From: a virus
Strand: one strand, 5' to 3'
IMG/VR virus record: IMGVR_UViG_3300042298_000886
Span: 1-47,228 of that record
Length of the DNA stretch: 47,228 nt
In this document: in pieces, positions 32,353-38,844 of the stretch
Position numbering within the stretch: the first letter of the stretch is position 1
Layout: the number at the start of each line of letters is the position of its first letter
Translations under genes and position numbers: made by a program
The notes under the pieces: model-generated
Databases searched by the model: none
Seen by the model: the letters and a program-made list of their open reading frames with translations, nothing else
Told to the model about the DNA's origin: nothing

Positions 32353-32673
32353 TTATTTCTTTTTAATAGTTCCACCCATTTTCTTTTTGTTCATCTTTGC
32401 ACCAGCAATTCTATCAGCAGCAGTAGGTTTAGGATTCTTATCAATACCTGCTTTAACAGATAACATTCCAAAAGTAGAACCACCTTTAGCCATTTTTTTC
32501 TTAACCATACCACCACGTTTCATTGTATCGATACCCTGGTAATTAGGACCTGTTGGACCTGTTTGAGGAATACCATACATCTGACCACCTTGAGCCATCT
32601 TCTTTACTTTCTTAACAGCTCCACCGGATTTCATTTTACCGCAACCAGTCTTGCAAGTTTTTAATGTTTTCAT
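32353..32673 (-). CDS. Small basic protein with five Gly-Gly motifs, 106 aa
   Basis: Five motifs lie in 106 residues: MKSGGAVKK, MAQGGQMYG, MKRGGMVKK, MAKGGSTFG and KKMGGTIKK. This is the densest occurrence in the window. The rest is Lys-rich and looks disordered, with C7 and C11 near the start. The repeats suggest a peptide that is sorted, cut or bound at each motif. No known family recognised beyond similar small proteins in aquatic phages. Confidence 0.65.
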   Translation of the reverse strand: MKTLKTCKTGCGKMKSGGAVKKVKKMAQGGQMYGIPQTGPTGPNYQGIDTMKRGGMVKKKMAKGGSTFGMLSVKAGIDKNPKPTAADRIAGAKMNKKKMGGTIKKK

Positions 32674-32685
32674 CTTATATAATTT

Positions 32686-32967
32686 TTAACAGTTCCACTT
32701 TCTTAAAGACTTATTGATCCTTGAGTTAGGATCATTAGCTGTCTTAGAGCTTGTTAGTTTTTTCTTCATACCAGACATTCTAGCACAAAATGATTTTCTC
32801 CTATTAGCATCTTTACTATCTGGAGCAAGCTTTGAGGGTTTAGTTGTTACCGCAGTTTTTAATTTACTACCTGGATTAGCTTTTCTATATGATGCAACAC
32901 CTTTAGCATTAAGACCTCCTGCTGGATTCTTACCTTCTTTTCTTTGCCATGCTGGAGACTTTGCCAT
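32686..32967 (-). CDS. DUF6321-like small protein, 93 aa
   Basis: The sequence AWQRKEGKNPAGGLNAKGVA and RRKSFCARMSGMKKKLTSSK, ending DPNSRINKSLRKWNC, matches a short conserved family that I know as DUF6321, found in cyanophages, other marine phages and giant viruses. The protein is basic, with conserved tryptophan, arginine and cysteine residues. Its function is unknown. It starts two bases after the end of the gene before it and belongs to the lysine-rich cluster. Confidence 0.78.
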   Translation of the reverse strand: MAKSPAWQRKEGKNPAGGLNAKGVASYRKANPGSKLKTAVTTKPSKLAPDSKDANRRKSFCARMSGMKKKLTSSKTANDPNSRINKSLRKWNC

Positions 32968-32969
32968 AA

Positions 32970-33152
32970 TTATGCTTTTACACAGTTATTAACTACTTTA
33001 CCATTTAGTACCTTAGTACCCTTTTTAATATAACCAGGCCAACAATTTTTACTAGAACCACCAAGTTGTGCTTTTGGAATAGATTTAGGTTTCTTTCCAG
33101 CTTTCTTCATTGAGATAGCAATAGCTGCTTGTTGAGCTCTAGTCTTAGCCAT
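32970..33152 (-). CDS. Small basic phage protein, 60 aa
   Basis: Basic peptide beginning MAKTRAQQAAIAISMKKAGK, with one AQLGGSSK motif (residues 29-36) and a C-terminal NCWPGYIKKGTKVLNGKVVN region. The CWPGY...NNC pattern recurs in small proteins of marine phages. Two cysteines (C37, C57) could bind metal. Function unknown. Confidence 0.68.
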   Translation of the reverse strand: MAKTRAQQAAIAISMKKAGKKPKSIPKAQLGGSSKNCWPGYIKKGTKVLNGKVVNNCVKA

Positions 33153-33154
33153 AA

Positions 33155-33379
33155 TTACTTACTGAATGTTTTAAGAACACTCATTTGTTGTTGAGCAAGT
33201 TTCTTAACATCATTCATCATCTTAGTATCCTTACGAATTTCATCTGCTCTTTTAAGAGTACTAAGTGCTGATTCAATTTCCCACTTTCTCATTTCTGCTT
33301 TTGGAGTAGCAACATTAGTCATACTTGTTGATGCTCTCTTTACAGGAGTTTTTTTAGTTGTTGTTTTTTTAATTGCCAT
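33155..33379 (-). CDS. Small basic helical protein, 74 aa
   Basis: The start is placed at MAIKKTTTKKTPVKRAS (ATG at 33377-33379) because it lies one base after the preceding stop (33381-33383) and resembles its neighbours; a longer reading frame exists upstream but only inside the previous gene. Residues 30-70 are a charged helix (MRKWEIESALSTLKRADEIR) and could form a coiled coil. No Gly-Gly motif. Function unknown. Confidence 0.65.
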   Translation of the reverse strand: MAIKKTTTKKTPVKRASTSMTNVATPKAEMRKWEIESALSTLKRADEIRKDTKMMNDVKKLAQQQMSVLKTFSK

Positions 33380-33380
33380 C

Positions 33381-33647
33381 TTATCTAAATCTTGATGCCT
33401 TCTTTGCAATATTCTTAGGCTGTTTAACAAATTGTTTTCCTTTACTATTACCTGCAGCTTTTGCTTTATTAGTAGCTGCTTTTTCTCCTGCAGATAATGC
33501 TGACCAAGCTGCCTCGGGCAAGTATCTTTTCTTGCCCTTGGACTTAACTTCTTTGGAAGATCCCTTCTTTTTATTAGCCGCAGTTCCAGAGGTCATCCAC
33601 TTTTGTGCACCCCAATCTCTAAGACTTTGTTGAGGATCTTTTGCCAT
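33381..33647 (-). CDS. DUF5872-like small protein, 88 aa
   Basis: LRDWGAQKWMTSG and KRYLPEAAWSALSAGEKAAT NKAK match a small family that I know as DUF5872, found in phages, giant viruses and some bacteria. The last residues (KGKQFVKQPKNIAKKASRF) are strongly basic. Its start shares one base with the previous stop and its stop is followed one base later by the next start. Function unknown; binding to nucleic acid is plausible from charge. Confidence 0.75.
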   Translation of the reverse strand: MAKDPQQSLRDWGAQKWMTSGTAANKKKGSSKEVKSKGKKRYLPEAAWSALSAGEKAATNKAKAAGNSKGKQFVKQPKNIAKKASRFR

Positions 33648-33844
33648 TACTTCTTCGTTTTATAGCCACCACCTTTAGCCTTGTATTCCTTGGCCATTAG
33701 TTGTGCTTTTCTAGCTGACCACTCTCCAGGATCTCCACCTTTAGTACCGGCTTTAATTCTCTTGAATATAGTCTCACGCATACCAGGCTTAGTGTAGACA
33801 CCAGCCTGGTTTACTTTGCTTTTAGTTGTTTTCTTAACAGCCAT
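33647..33844 (-). CDS. Small basic phage/NCLDV-type protein, 65 aa
   Basis: The sequence KVNQAGVYTKPGMRETIFKR followed by IKAGTKGGDPGEWSARKAQL and EYKAKGGGYKTKK is characteristic of a very short protein family widespread in marine phages and giant viruses. It is basic, with one KAKGGGYK motif at the C-terminus. The start shares one base with the stop of the 294-aa gene. Function unknown. Confidence 0.75.
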   Translation of the reverse strand: MAVKKTTKSKVNQAGVYTKPGMRETIFKRIKAGTKGGDPGEWSARKAQLMAKEYKAKGGGYKTKK

Positions 33845-34728
33845 TATTTCTTACGCATTACCATACCATACTTAGCTTTAGGTACAGCAGTCTTAGGAGC
33901 AGAACTTGTTCCACCAACTCTACCTCTAGCAACTTTAGATGCGGCAGCTTTAGGATTAACACCAGATTTAACACCATGTGACCCAGCAGATTTTAATGCA
34001 GAAACTTTTGCATTAGAATTTACCATACCACCAGTTTTCATTTTAACCTTTCTTACAGGTTTTAAATTATAAACTTCTGTTCCTCCTGTTTCTTTAACTT
34101 CTTTTTTACCAGCTTTAGTATAAGGAACATATAGACCAGTATCTGTTCCACGTGCAGCTCCAGATACATACATACCTTTGCCTTTTTCAGCTTTTCTTTC
34201 AGCAGCTTTTTTATTCATGGTACGTCCACCATCTTGCATTTTTTTAACCATACCCCCAGTCTTCATAATTTTTCTAGATGGTTTCATTTCATTTGAAGAA
34301 ACCATTCCTGTTTCTTTTGCATCTTTTTTACCAGCTCTAGTAAATGGAACATAGGTACCTTTATTATTCTCACTACCAGGAGCATCTTTAGTACCCATTT
34401 TATAACTAGTAAAGCCTTTACCTTTTGCAGATTTTCTTTCAGCAGCTTTTGCACTAATTGCACGGCCACCGTCTTGATATTTTTTAACAGCACCACCTTT
34501 TTTCATGCCTGGTCCACCCATACCTGATCTAGCATCTCTAACTGCACTAGCAACTTGAGCTGCACTTGCTGCAGTTTTAGCTACATTGCCTGTAATGTTA
34601 GATACTTTGTCATATGTAGAGGGTTCAGTACCAGCTTCAATTCTTTTAAGTTTAGCTGCTTTTTTAGCATTTCTAATATCTGCACCGGTTACTTTACCAC
34701 CGTCATCATATTTCTTTTTAGTTTTCAT
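33844..34728 (-). CDS. Lysine-rich Gly-Gly repeat protein, 294 aa
   Basis: This strongly basic protein has a duplicated unit: residues 75-154 and 155-229. Each begins MKKGGAVKKYQDGG or MKTGGMVKKMQDGG, continues with KKAAERK and KGKG, then YVPFTRAGKKDAKETG or the equivalent YVPYTKAGKKEVKETG, and ends near KPSRKI or KPVRKV. A third partial MKTGGMV follows. Another motif opens the protein (KKYDDGGKVT). A helical Ala-rich stretch (residues 49-67) may bundle. The high lysine content and the repeats suggest binding to DNA or to the inside of the shell. It lies directly after the capsid-adjacent gene, 12 bases away, and heads the run of small basic genes. Confidence 0.7.
   Translation of the reverse strand: MKTKKKYDDGGKVTGADIRNAKKAAKLKRIEAGTEPSTYDKVSNITGNVAKTAASAAQVASAVRDARSGMGGPGMKKGGAVKKYQDGGRAISAKAAERKSAKGKGFTSYKMGTKDAPGSENNKGTYVPFTRAGKKDAKETGMVSSNEMKPSRKIMKTGGMVKKMQDGGRTMNKKAAERKAEKGKGMYVSGAARGTDTGLYVPYTKAGKKEVKETGGTEVYNLKPVRKVKMKTGGMVNSNAKVSALKSAGSHGVKSGVNPKAAASKVARGRVGGTSSAPKTAVPKAKYGMVMRKK
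34042..34506 (-). repeat. Tandem duplication within the 294-aa gene
   Basis: Module 1 occupies 34267-34506 (80 residues) and module 2 occupies 34042-34266 (75 residues). They share most residues around the Gly-Gly motifs and around the (YVP)F/YT(R/K)AGKK segment. The modules are diverged enough that the duplication is not recent. Confidence 0.75.
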
Positions 34729-34740
34729 TTTATTTTAAGT

Positions 34741-35757
34741 TTAAGAATTCCAAAATTTCTCACAGGCTTTGTTGAGATCAATTAAAACATCCTCATTAAG
34801 TGGGTTCTTCAAGTACTCAATTACATCTGAAACATTTCTTCCTAACATTGAATTAGTTTTAGAATGATAGATGTAACCATCTGCCTTATTAATAATATAC
34901 TTAAAAAATATGGAATCTCTTACAATTGATTTGATTTTAAGTGTTTCCATATCCATATTTACAGCTTCAAGGAAAGACTTAGCTGCTCTTTCTTTGTTGT
35001 TCTCAACACCTTCACCATTAATGTACAAGTCCATGTTCTCATACATAACATCATTAGGTGTTGATTTTCTATATTGTGTACTGTTACCATCTACTACTTT
35101 AGCTACATAGAATAGTTTAGTACTGTTTTTGTCAAATAATTTCTGAAGTTCAGAAAGTGCTTTGTTACGCATTTTCTTGTATTCAGTTCTTGCAATAACT
35201 GTCTGCTCTTGTTTGTCTAAGTAAAACTTAGGTGGAACAGCTCTTGATCTTGCATCATCAAAGCTTTTTGCTACAATAGAAAAACCTCCAGCTTCAATAG
35301 CATATAGTTTAATTCTATCATATGGATCTGTAGGATCTAAGAATAAAGGATCATTACCACATGCAATATGAATTCTATTCCAGAAATCTTTATTGTCAGG
35401 CTTAAGTAACTTTACTTTGTTCCAGAACTGTGGATCATCAATCTCTATAACATTAGCTGCTAACTCTGTCTCAAGTTCAGCAATAGCTGTTCTAATTTCT
35501 TTTACTCTTGCTTCTTTATCATTACCTTTTAGAAGTTTAATCTCTGGTGCAAATTCATTTAGACCAGTAAGATATCTAATAACTCCGTTTTGCTCTAAGC
35601 AAGCAAGTTGTTCAAAATGCTTAACTCCGTCATACAGAGATAAGCCATAATTTTCTAGTCCCATATTAGAGACTGCATTGTCAAAGAACGGTCTTACAGC
35701 AATTGCTGTTTTCTTTACGGTACCATTGCCCGTTTCTACCATTGTGAAATTTTCCAT
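34741..35757 (-). CDS. crAss-like capsid-adjacent conserved protein, 338 aa
   Basis: Blocks such as YGLSLYDGVKHFEQLACLEQ, TGLNEFAPEIKLL, FWNKVKLLKPDN, AIEAGGFSIVAKSFDDARSR and RNKALSELQKLFDKNSTKLF match a protein conserved immediately after the major capsid gene in crAss-like phages. It is mixed alpha/beta with long helices and no enzyme motif. Conservation of position suggests a role in capsid assembly or as an auxiliary shell protein. The gene is 84 bases after the capsid gene and its hairpin, and 12 bases before the small basic cluster, with a T-rich leader. Confidence 0.8.
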   Translation of the reverse strand: MENFTMVETGNGTVKKTAIAVRPFFDNAVSNMGLENYGLSLYDGVKHFEQLACLEQNGVIRYLTGLNEFAPEIKLLKGNDKEARVKEIRTAIAELETELAANVIEIDDPQFWNKVKLLKPDNKDFWNRIHIACGNDPLFLDPTDPYDRIKLYAIEAGGFSIVAKSFDDARSRAVPPKFYLDKQEQTVIARTEYKKMRNKALSELQKLFDKNSTKLFYVAKVVDGNSTQYRKSTPNDVMYENMDLYINGEGVENNKERAAKSFLEAVNMDMETLKIKSIVRDSIFFKYIINKADGYIYHSKTNSMLGRNVSDVIEYLKNPLNEDVLIDLNKACEKFWNS

Positions 35758-35803
35758 GTTTTGTTGGTTTTATTTTTGTGTTGGTTAAATATAAAGAAAA
35801 AAA

Positions 35804-35823
35804 GGGAGGAGTTTCCCCCTCCC
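35804..35823 (-). terminator. Terminator after the major capsid gene
   Basis: A 6-bp GC-rich stem (GGGAGG / CCTCCC) with an 8-base loop is followed on the minus strand by TTTTTTTCTTTAT. It lies 19 bases after the capsid stop, as expected for a highly expressed gene. Confidence 0.85.
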
Positions 35824-35841
35824 TCTCCTTTCTAGTTTAGA

Positions 35842-37458
35842 TTAGAATGATCCACCTGTTACAGGGTTTCTCATAACAATTTTTAAAACTTTAGTTGGGT
35901 CTTTAACCCAGATAGCTGGCATTGTTTGGCTCATCATTACACGGTAACCATTGAACTGACCAGAAGACTGGAAGCCTTGGCTACGTCCCATGTAGTCCAT
36001 AGTACCATTTTGATACCACCATTTCAATTGGTTATCCCAAGACAATTTCAACAAGAAGATGTTGTCATTAGTATTGTCAGTGATATCAAAGATAATGAAT
36101 GAGTAAGAAGATAATGGGAAACCATCAATGATTGGGTTCTCAATATCATTTGTATGAACATTGTCAAATGCTGGGTTAAGAACAAACTTAACATTTGCCA
36201 AGAATGGGATTACATATGAAGTATATGCAAAACCAAAGTTCAAGTCCATACCTTTACCAGTGATTGCACCGATATCAGCAGCCTGGATAAGAAGACCAGA
36301 AGAGATAGCCTCTTGTTTGATAGCCTCATTAACCATTCTCATACCACCCATACCAGTTTGTACAACTAGGCTACGTTTTGGATCTGGACCTTGGAATTCA
36401 ACTTTACCATTGAAGAAGTTGTAGATCTCAGAACGGAACAAGTCAAGTGTGAAGTTGTTTTTGTTGTATACTCTTTTGAATGAGTTATCCAACTGCTTCC
36501 AAAGACCCACAGACAATCTAACATCATCTGGACCATCTTGACGAACTCTACCACCATGTCCCCACATTAAGTAAGTCTCAATGTCAGTTGCAATTTTGCT
36601 CAAGTGAGCTGCTTCCATGTTTGTTAAGAAAGTACGTGACAAGTTACCGTTGTCAAATGCTTTTTTAACAGAGTCTTTACCCATTACTTTAACCATGTCT
36701 TCCAAAGAAGAAATTGATGGATCCATAGTTTTGTCATATGATCTCCAGATCTCAGTTACAGGAACTGAACCATCTGCATTCATTCCACCTTTGATCATCA
36801 AGTCAGCACGGCTAGAGATAGAGTAGTGAACGTGAGCTTCTGCACCACCTACGTAGTTGTAGAATTCACGGAAACCTGCATTAGTAATGATGTCAGAGAA
36901 TCTCTCACCATACTCACCACGTGCAGAACCTTTACGGAATACTTTAGTACCGTTAGCTAAATACTTGTCATCAAGATATTTATAGTTGTCGTTGTTTACT
37001 AACTGAACAGTATAGATGTAACCATCACCTAAAGGAAGAATATCTTCTTGTGTAATGTACATCTCAACACCATTGTATTTGTCATAAGTGATGATATCAC
37101 CATGTCCAAATTCTCTTTTGTTAAGTTTGATACGGAATGTAGTACCATCAACACCTTTGAAGTTGTTGTCTGGTTCAATATCCTCAACAATGTAAGGAAG
37201 GTCAATAGAAACCGGAGTTTGCCATCTGTATTCCCCACGTGCGTTATCTACCATGATAACATTTTTGCCACCAAATGAAGACATCTGATAAAGAGGCATT
37301 TCAACTTTTTGAGCCATAGCCCATAGATCCACTGGACCAAGGTCCATTGGCTCTGCATCTTTCAGCATATTCACCAAGTGGTAAGAATCCACATGGGAAC
37401 TTGCATTGTAAGCGGTATCCCTGAGGAATATACCATTGTTCATTACTGGAGTTGCCAT
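35842..37458 (-). CDS. Major capsid protein (crAss-like HK97 fold), 538 aa
   Basis: The length of 538 residues and blocks such as MATPVMNNGIFLRDTAYNAS, EMPLYQMSSFGGKNVIMVDN (part), EYRWQTPVSIDLPYIVEDIE and FNFGKVEF-like regions match the major capsid proteins of crAss-like phages as I recall them. Its position fits too: after portal and an acidic scaffold-like protein. Shell subunits of this family adopt the HK97 fold. No N-terminal scaffold or protease is fused. A GC-rich terminator follows and a long AT-rich leader (AATTTAAATTAATATATACA before the ATG) precedes it; it is probably the most abundant virion protein. Confidence 0.88.
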   Translation of the reverse strand: MATPVMNNGIFLRDTAYNASSHVDSYHLVNMLKDAEPMDLGPVDLWAMAQKVEMPLYQMSSFGGKNVIMVDNARGEYRWQTPVSIDLPYIVEDIEPDNNFKGVDGTTFRIKLNKREFGHGDIITYDKYNGVEMYITQEDILPLGDGYIYTVQLVNNDNYKYLDDKYLANGTKVFRKGSARGEYGERFSDIITNAGFREFYNYVGGAEAHVHYSISSRADLMIKGGMNADGSVPVTEIWRSYDKTMDPSISSLEDMVKVMGKDSVKKAFDNGNLSRTFLTNMEAAHLSKIATDIETYLMWGHGGRVRQDGPDDVRLSVGLWKQLDNSFKRVYNKNNFTLDLFRSEIYNFFNGKVEFQGPDPKRSLVVQTGMGGMRMVNEAIKQEAISSGLLIQAADIGAITGKGMDLNFGFAYTSYVIPFLANVKFVLNPAFDNVHTNDIENPIIDGFPLSSYSFIIFDITDNTNDNIFLLKLSWDNQLKWWYQNGTMDYMGRSQGFQSSGQFNGYRVMMSQTMPAIWVKDPTKVLKIVMRNPVTGGSF

Positions 37459-37486
37459 TGTATATATTAATTTAAATTGTTACTAA

Positions 37487-38749
37487 TTAAAATCTCTTGA
37501 ACAAATTATTTGGTCTTGAGAGTGTTCTTTGCGGTTTATTACCCGCTCTTCTTGGTTCATCAGACTCTTGTATTGAAGAAGAAGTAATTTTTCTTGCCTC
37601 TTCTGTTTTAAGTTGTCTAACTGTTTTCTCTACAGCAGCCTTAGAACCTTGTTCTTTAATCTTGCCTTTGTATCCTTCTGGATCAGAAAGTAACCAAAGA
37701 GCTTCTGAAATAAGATCATGTCTTGGTTCTACAAACTGATACTTTTCTAAAAGATGTCCTAATAAGTTAGTTTGTCTTCCAGAGATAGATGGATAACTTG
37801 GTTGTACTAATCCTGAGTATAACATACTCTGGGTTTTCTTATCAAGTTTAATTCCATTTAAGTCACCTGCAACAAGTGTGTTATACACATTCTCTGTGTA
37901 TACTCTTGCTTGTTGAGCTTGTTGTTCTTTTTTGTGCTCTTGTTCTGCAAGTTTTCTAGCTACTACTTCTTCTTGCATTCTGTCTAACTGTGGTTTAAAC
38001 TGTTGAGCTTTTGCTTCTAGTTTACCCATATCGGCCCAGTCATTGATTTCAGCTTCAATCTCTTCTGGAGAGCCAAATCTTTTAGCATATAAGTATTGTC
38101 TTGCAATCTCTGCTTGATCATACTCATTACTTGGATCTAGATCAATTACTTCTTCTACCTCTGCAAGAGTTCTAAAGAGAGCTTTTAAATCTGTACCACC
38201 ATCAGCTACATATTTAGCTGCTACTTGAAGTTCTTCAGGAAGAGATTGAAAGAACTCTCTTGGAGTATCTTGTCTGATCTTATTCTCTCTTTCTTGGAAG
38301 TTAGCTTCAAATAATTCTCTGAAGTCTTTAGTAGTATATTCCTCTAATGGTTTGTCATCATCAAAGGGAATAAGTGTACCTTCTTCAATCATCTTTAGGG
38401 CTAGCTCAGAAAGACCGGACTTATCTACTTTAGGTCTTCCTTTGTTACCAGTTTCTTCTTCTTGACTAATCATGTCATCAAGTTGAGCTATTGCTTCATC
38501 AACTTGCTTTGCTGATACTGGTGCTGCTGGATCAGGATTATCATCTTTCTTGTCAAGGAACGTGGTGTCTAAATCCTGTGTTTTTGAGAACACAGACTTT
38601 GGACTGTCATTTGAACTATCAGTATCTGAGGGTAACATTACATTCTCTGCCCCAGGCATTCCAAATAGTTCATCAATGTTTACATCTACCTGACCTACCG
38701 TTGTAGAGTCTTGTACCTGATCTTCAGGCTTTTTGTTGGTTTCTTCCAT
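37487..38749 (-). CDS. Acidic scaffold-like protein, 420 aa
   Basis: The N-terminal 120 residues are acidic and disordered (repeats of Asp, Glu, Ser). Helical and coiled-coil-prone segments follow, notably around residues 245-285 (KLEAKAQQFKPQLDRMQEEV, then many Gln/Lys/Glu). The C-terminal 100 residues are basic (GNKPQRTLSRPNNLFKRF). An acidic N-terminus, helical middle and basic tail between portal and major capsid genes are typical of scaffolding proteins. A conserved protein sits in this place in crAss-like phages. It lies 28 bases before the capsid gene. Scaffold function is inferred. Confidence 0.7.
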   Translation of the reverse strand: MEETNKKPEDQVQDSTTVGQVDVNIDELFGMPGAENVMLPSDTDSSNDSPKSVFSKTQDLDTTFLDKKDDNPDPAAPVSAKQVDEAIAQLDDMISQEEETGNKGRPKVDKSGLSELALKMIEEGTLIPFDDDKPLEEYTTKDFRELFEANFQERENKIRQDTPREFFQSLPEELQVAAKYVADGGTDLKALFRTLAEVEEVIDLDPSNEYDQAEIARQYLYAKRFGSPEEIEAEINDWADMGKLEAKAQQFKPQLDRMQEEVVARKLAEQEHKKEQQAQQARVYTENVYNTLVAGDLNGIKLDKKTQSMLYSGLVQPSYPSISGRQTNLLGHLLEKYQFVEPRHDLISEALWLLSDPEGYKGKIKEQGSKAAVEKTVRQLKTEEARKITSSSIQESDEPRRAGNKPQRTLSRPNNLFKRF

Positions 38750-38773
38750 TACTGTTGGTTTTGGTTATAATTT

Positions 38774-38787
38774 AATATACAAAATAA
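38774..38787 (-). promoter_or_regulatory. Candidate promoter box before the scaffold-like gene
   Basis: The minus strand reads TTATTTTGTATATT, 25 bases upstream of the ATG at 38749, in a 95-bp gap after the portal stop. It shares 14 bases with the site before the gene at 46496. Confidence 0.55.
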
Positions 38788-38844
38788 ACTTCAAATATTT
38801 AAAATAGGAATGATAATTTTTTGGACTATATAGCTAGCCATTAT

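Noticed and set aside
31988-32673. Programmed frameshifting at A-rich lysine codons (AAAAAAG)
   Set aside because: Slippery A-runs are expected from lysine codons in AT-rich DNA; no downstream structure or useful alternative frame was seen.
33380-33430. Longer start for the 74-aa gene
   Set aside because: The extra 17 codons lie inside the previous gene; the ATG at 33379 gives the usual spacing and a start typical of neighbours.
32001-33633. Plus-strand frames opposite the lysine-rich cluster with hydrophobic, phenylalanine-rich translations
   Set aside because: Antisense of AAA/AAG lysine codons gives TTT/CTT runs (Phe, Leu), which explains the apparent membrane proteins.
38820-38840. Palindromic CTATATAG near the portal stop as an operator
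   Set aside because: An 8-base AT-rich palindrome is likely by chance here and has no second copy nearby.
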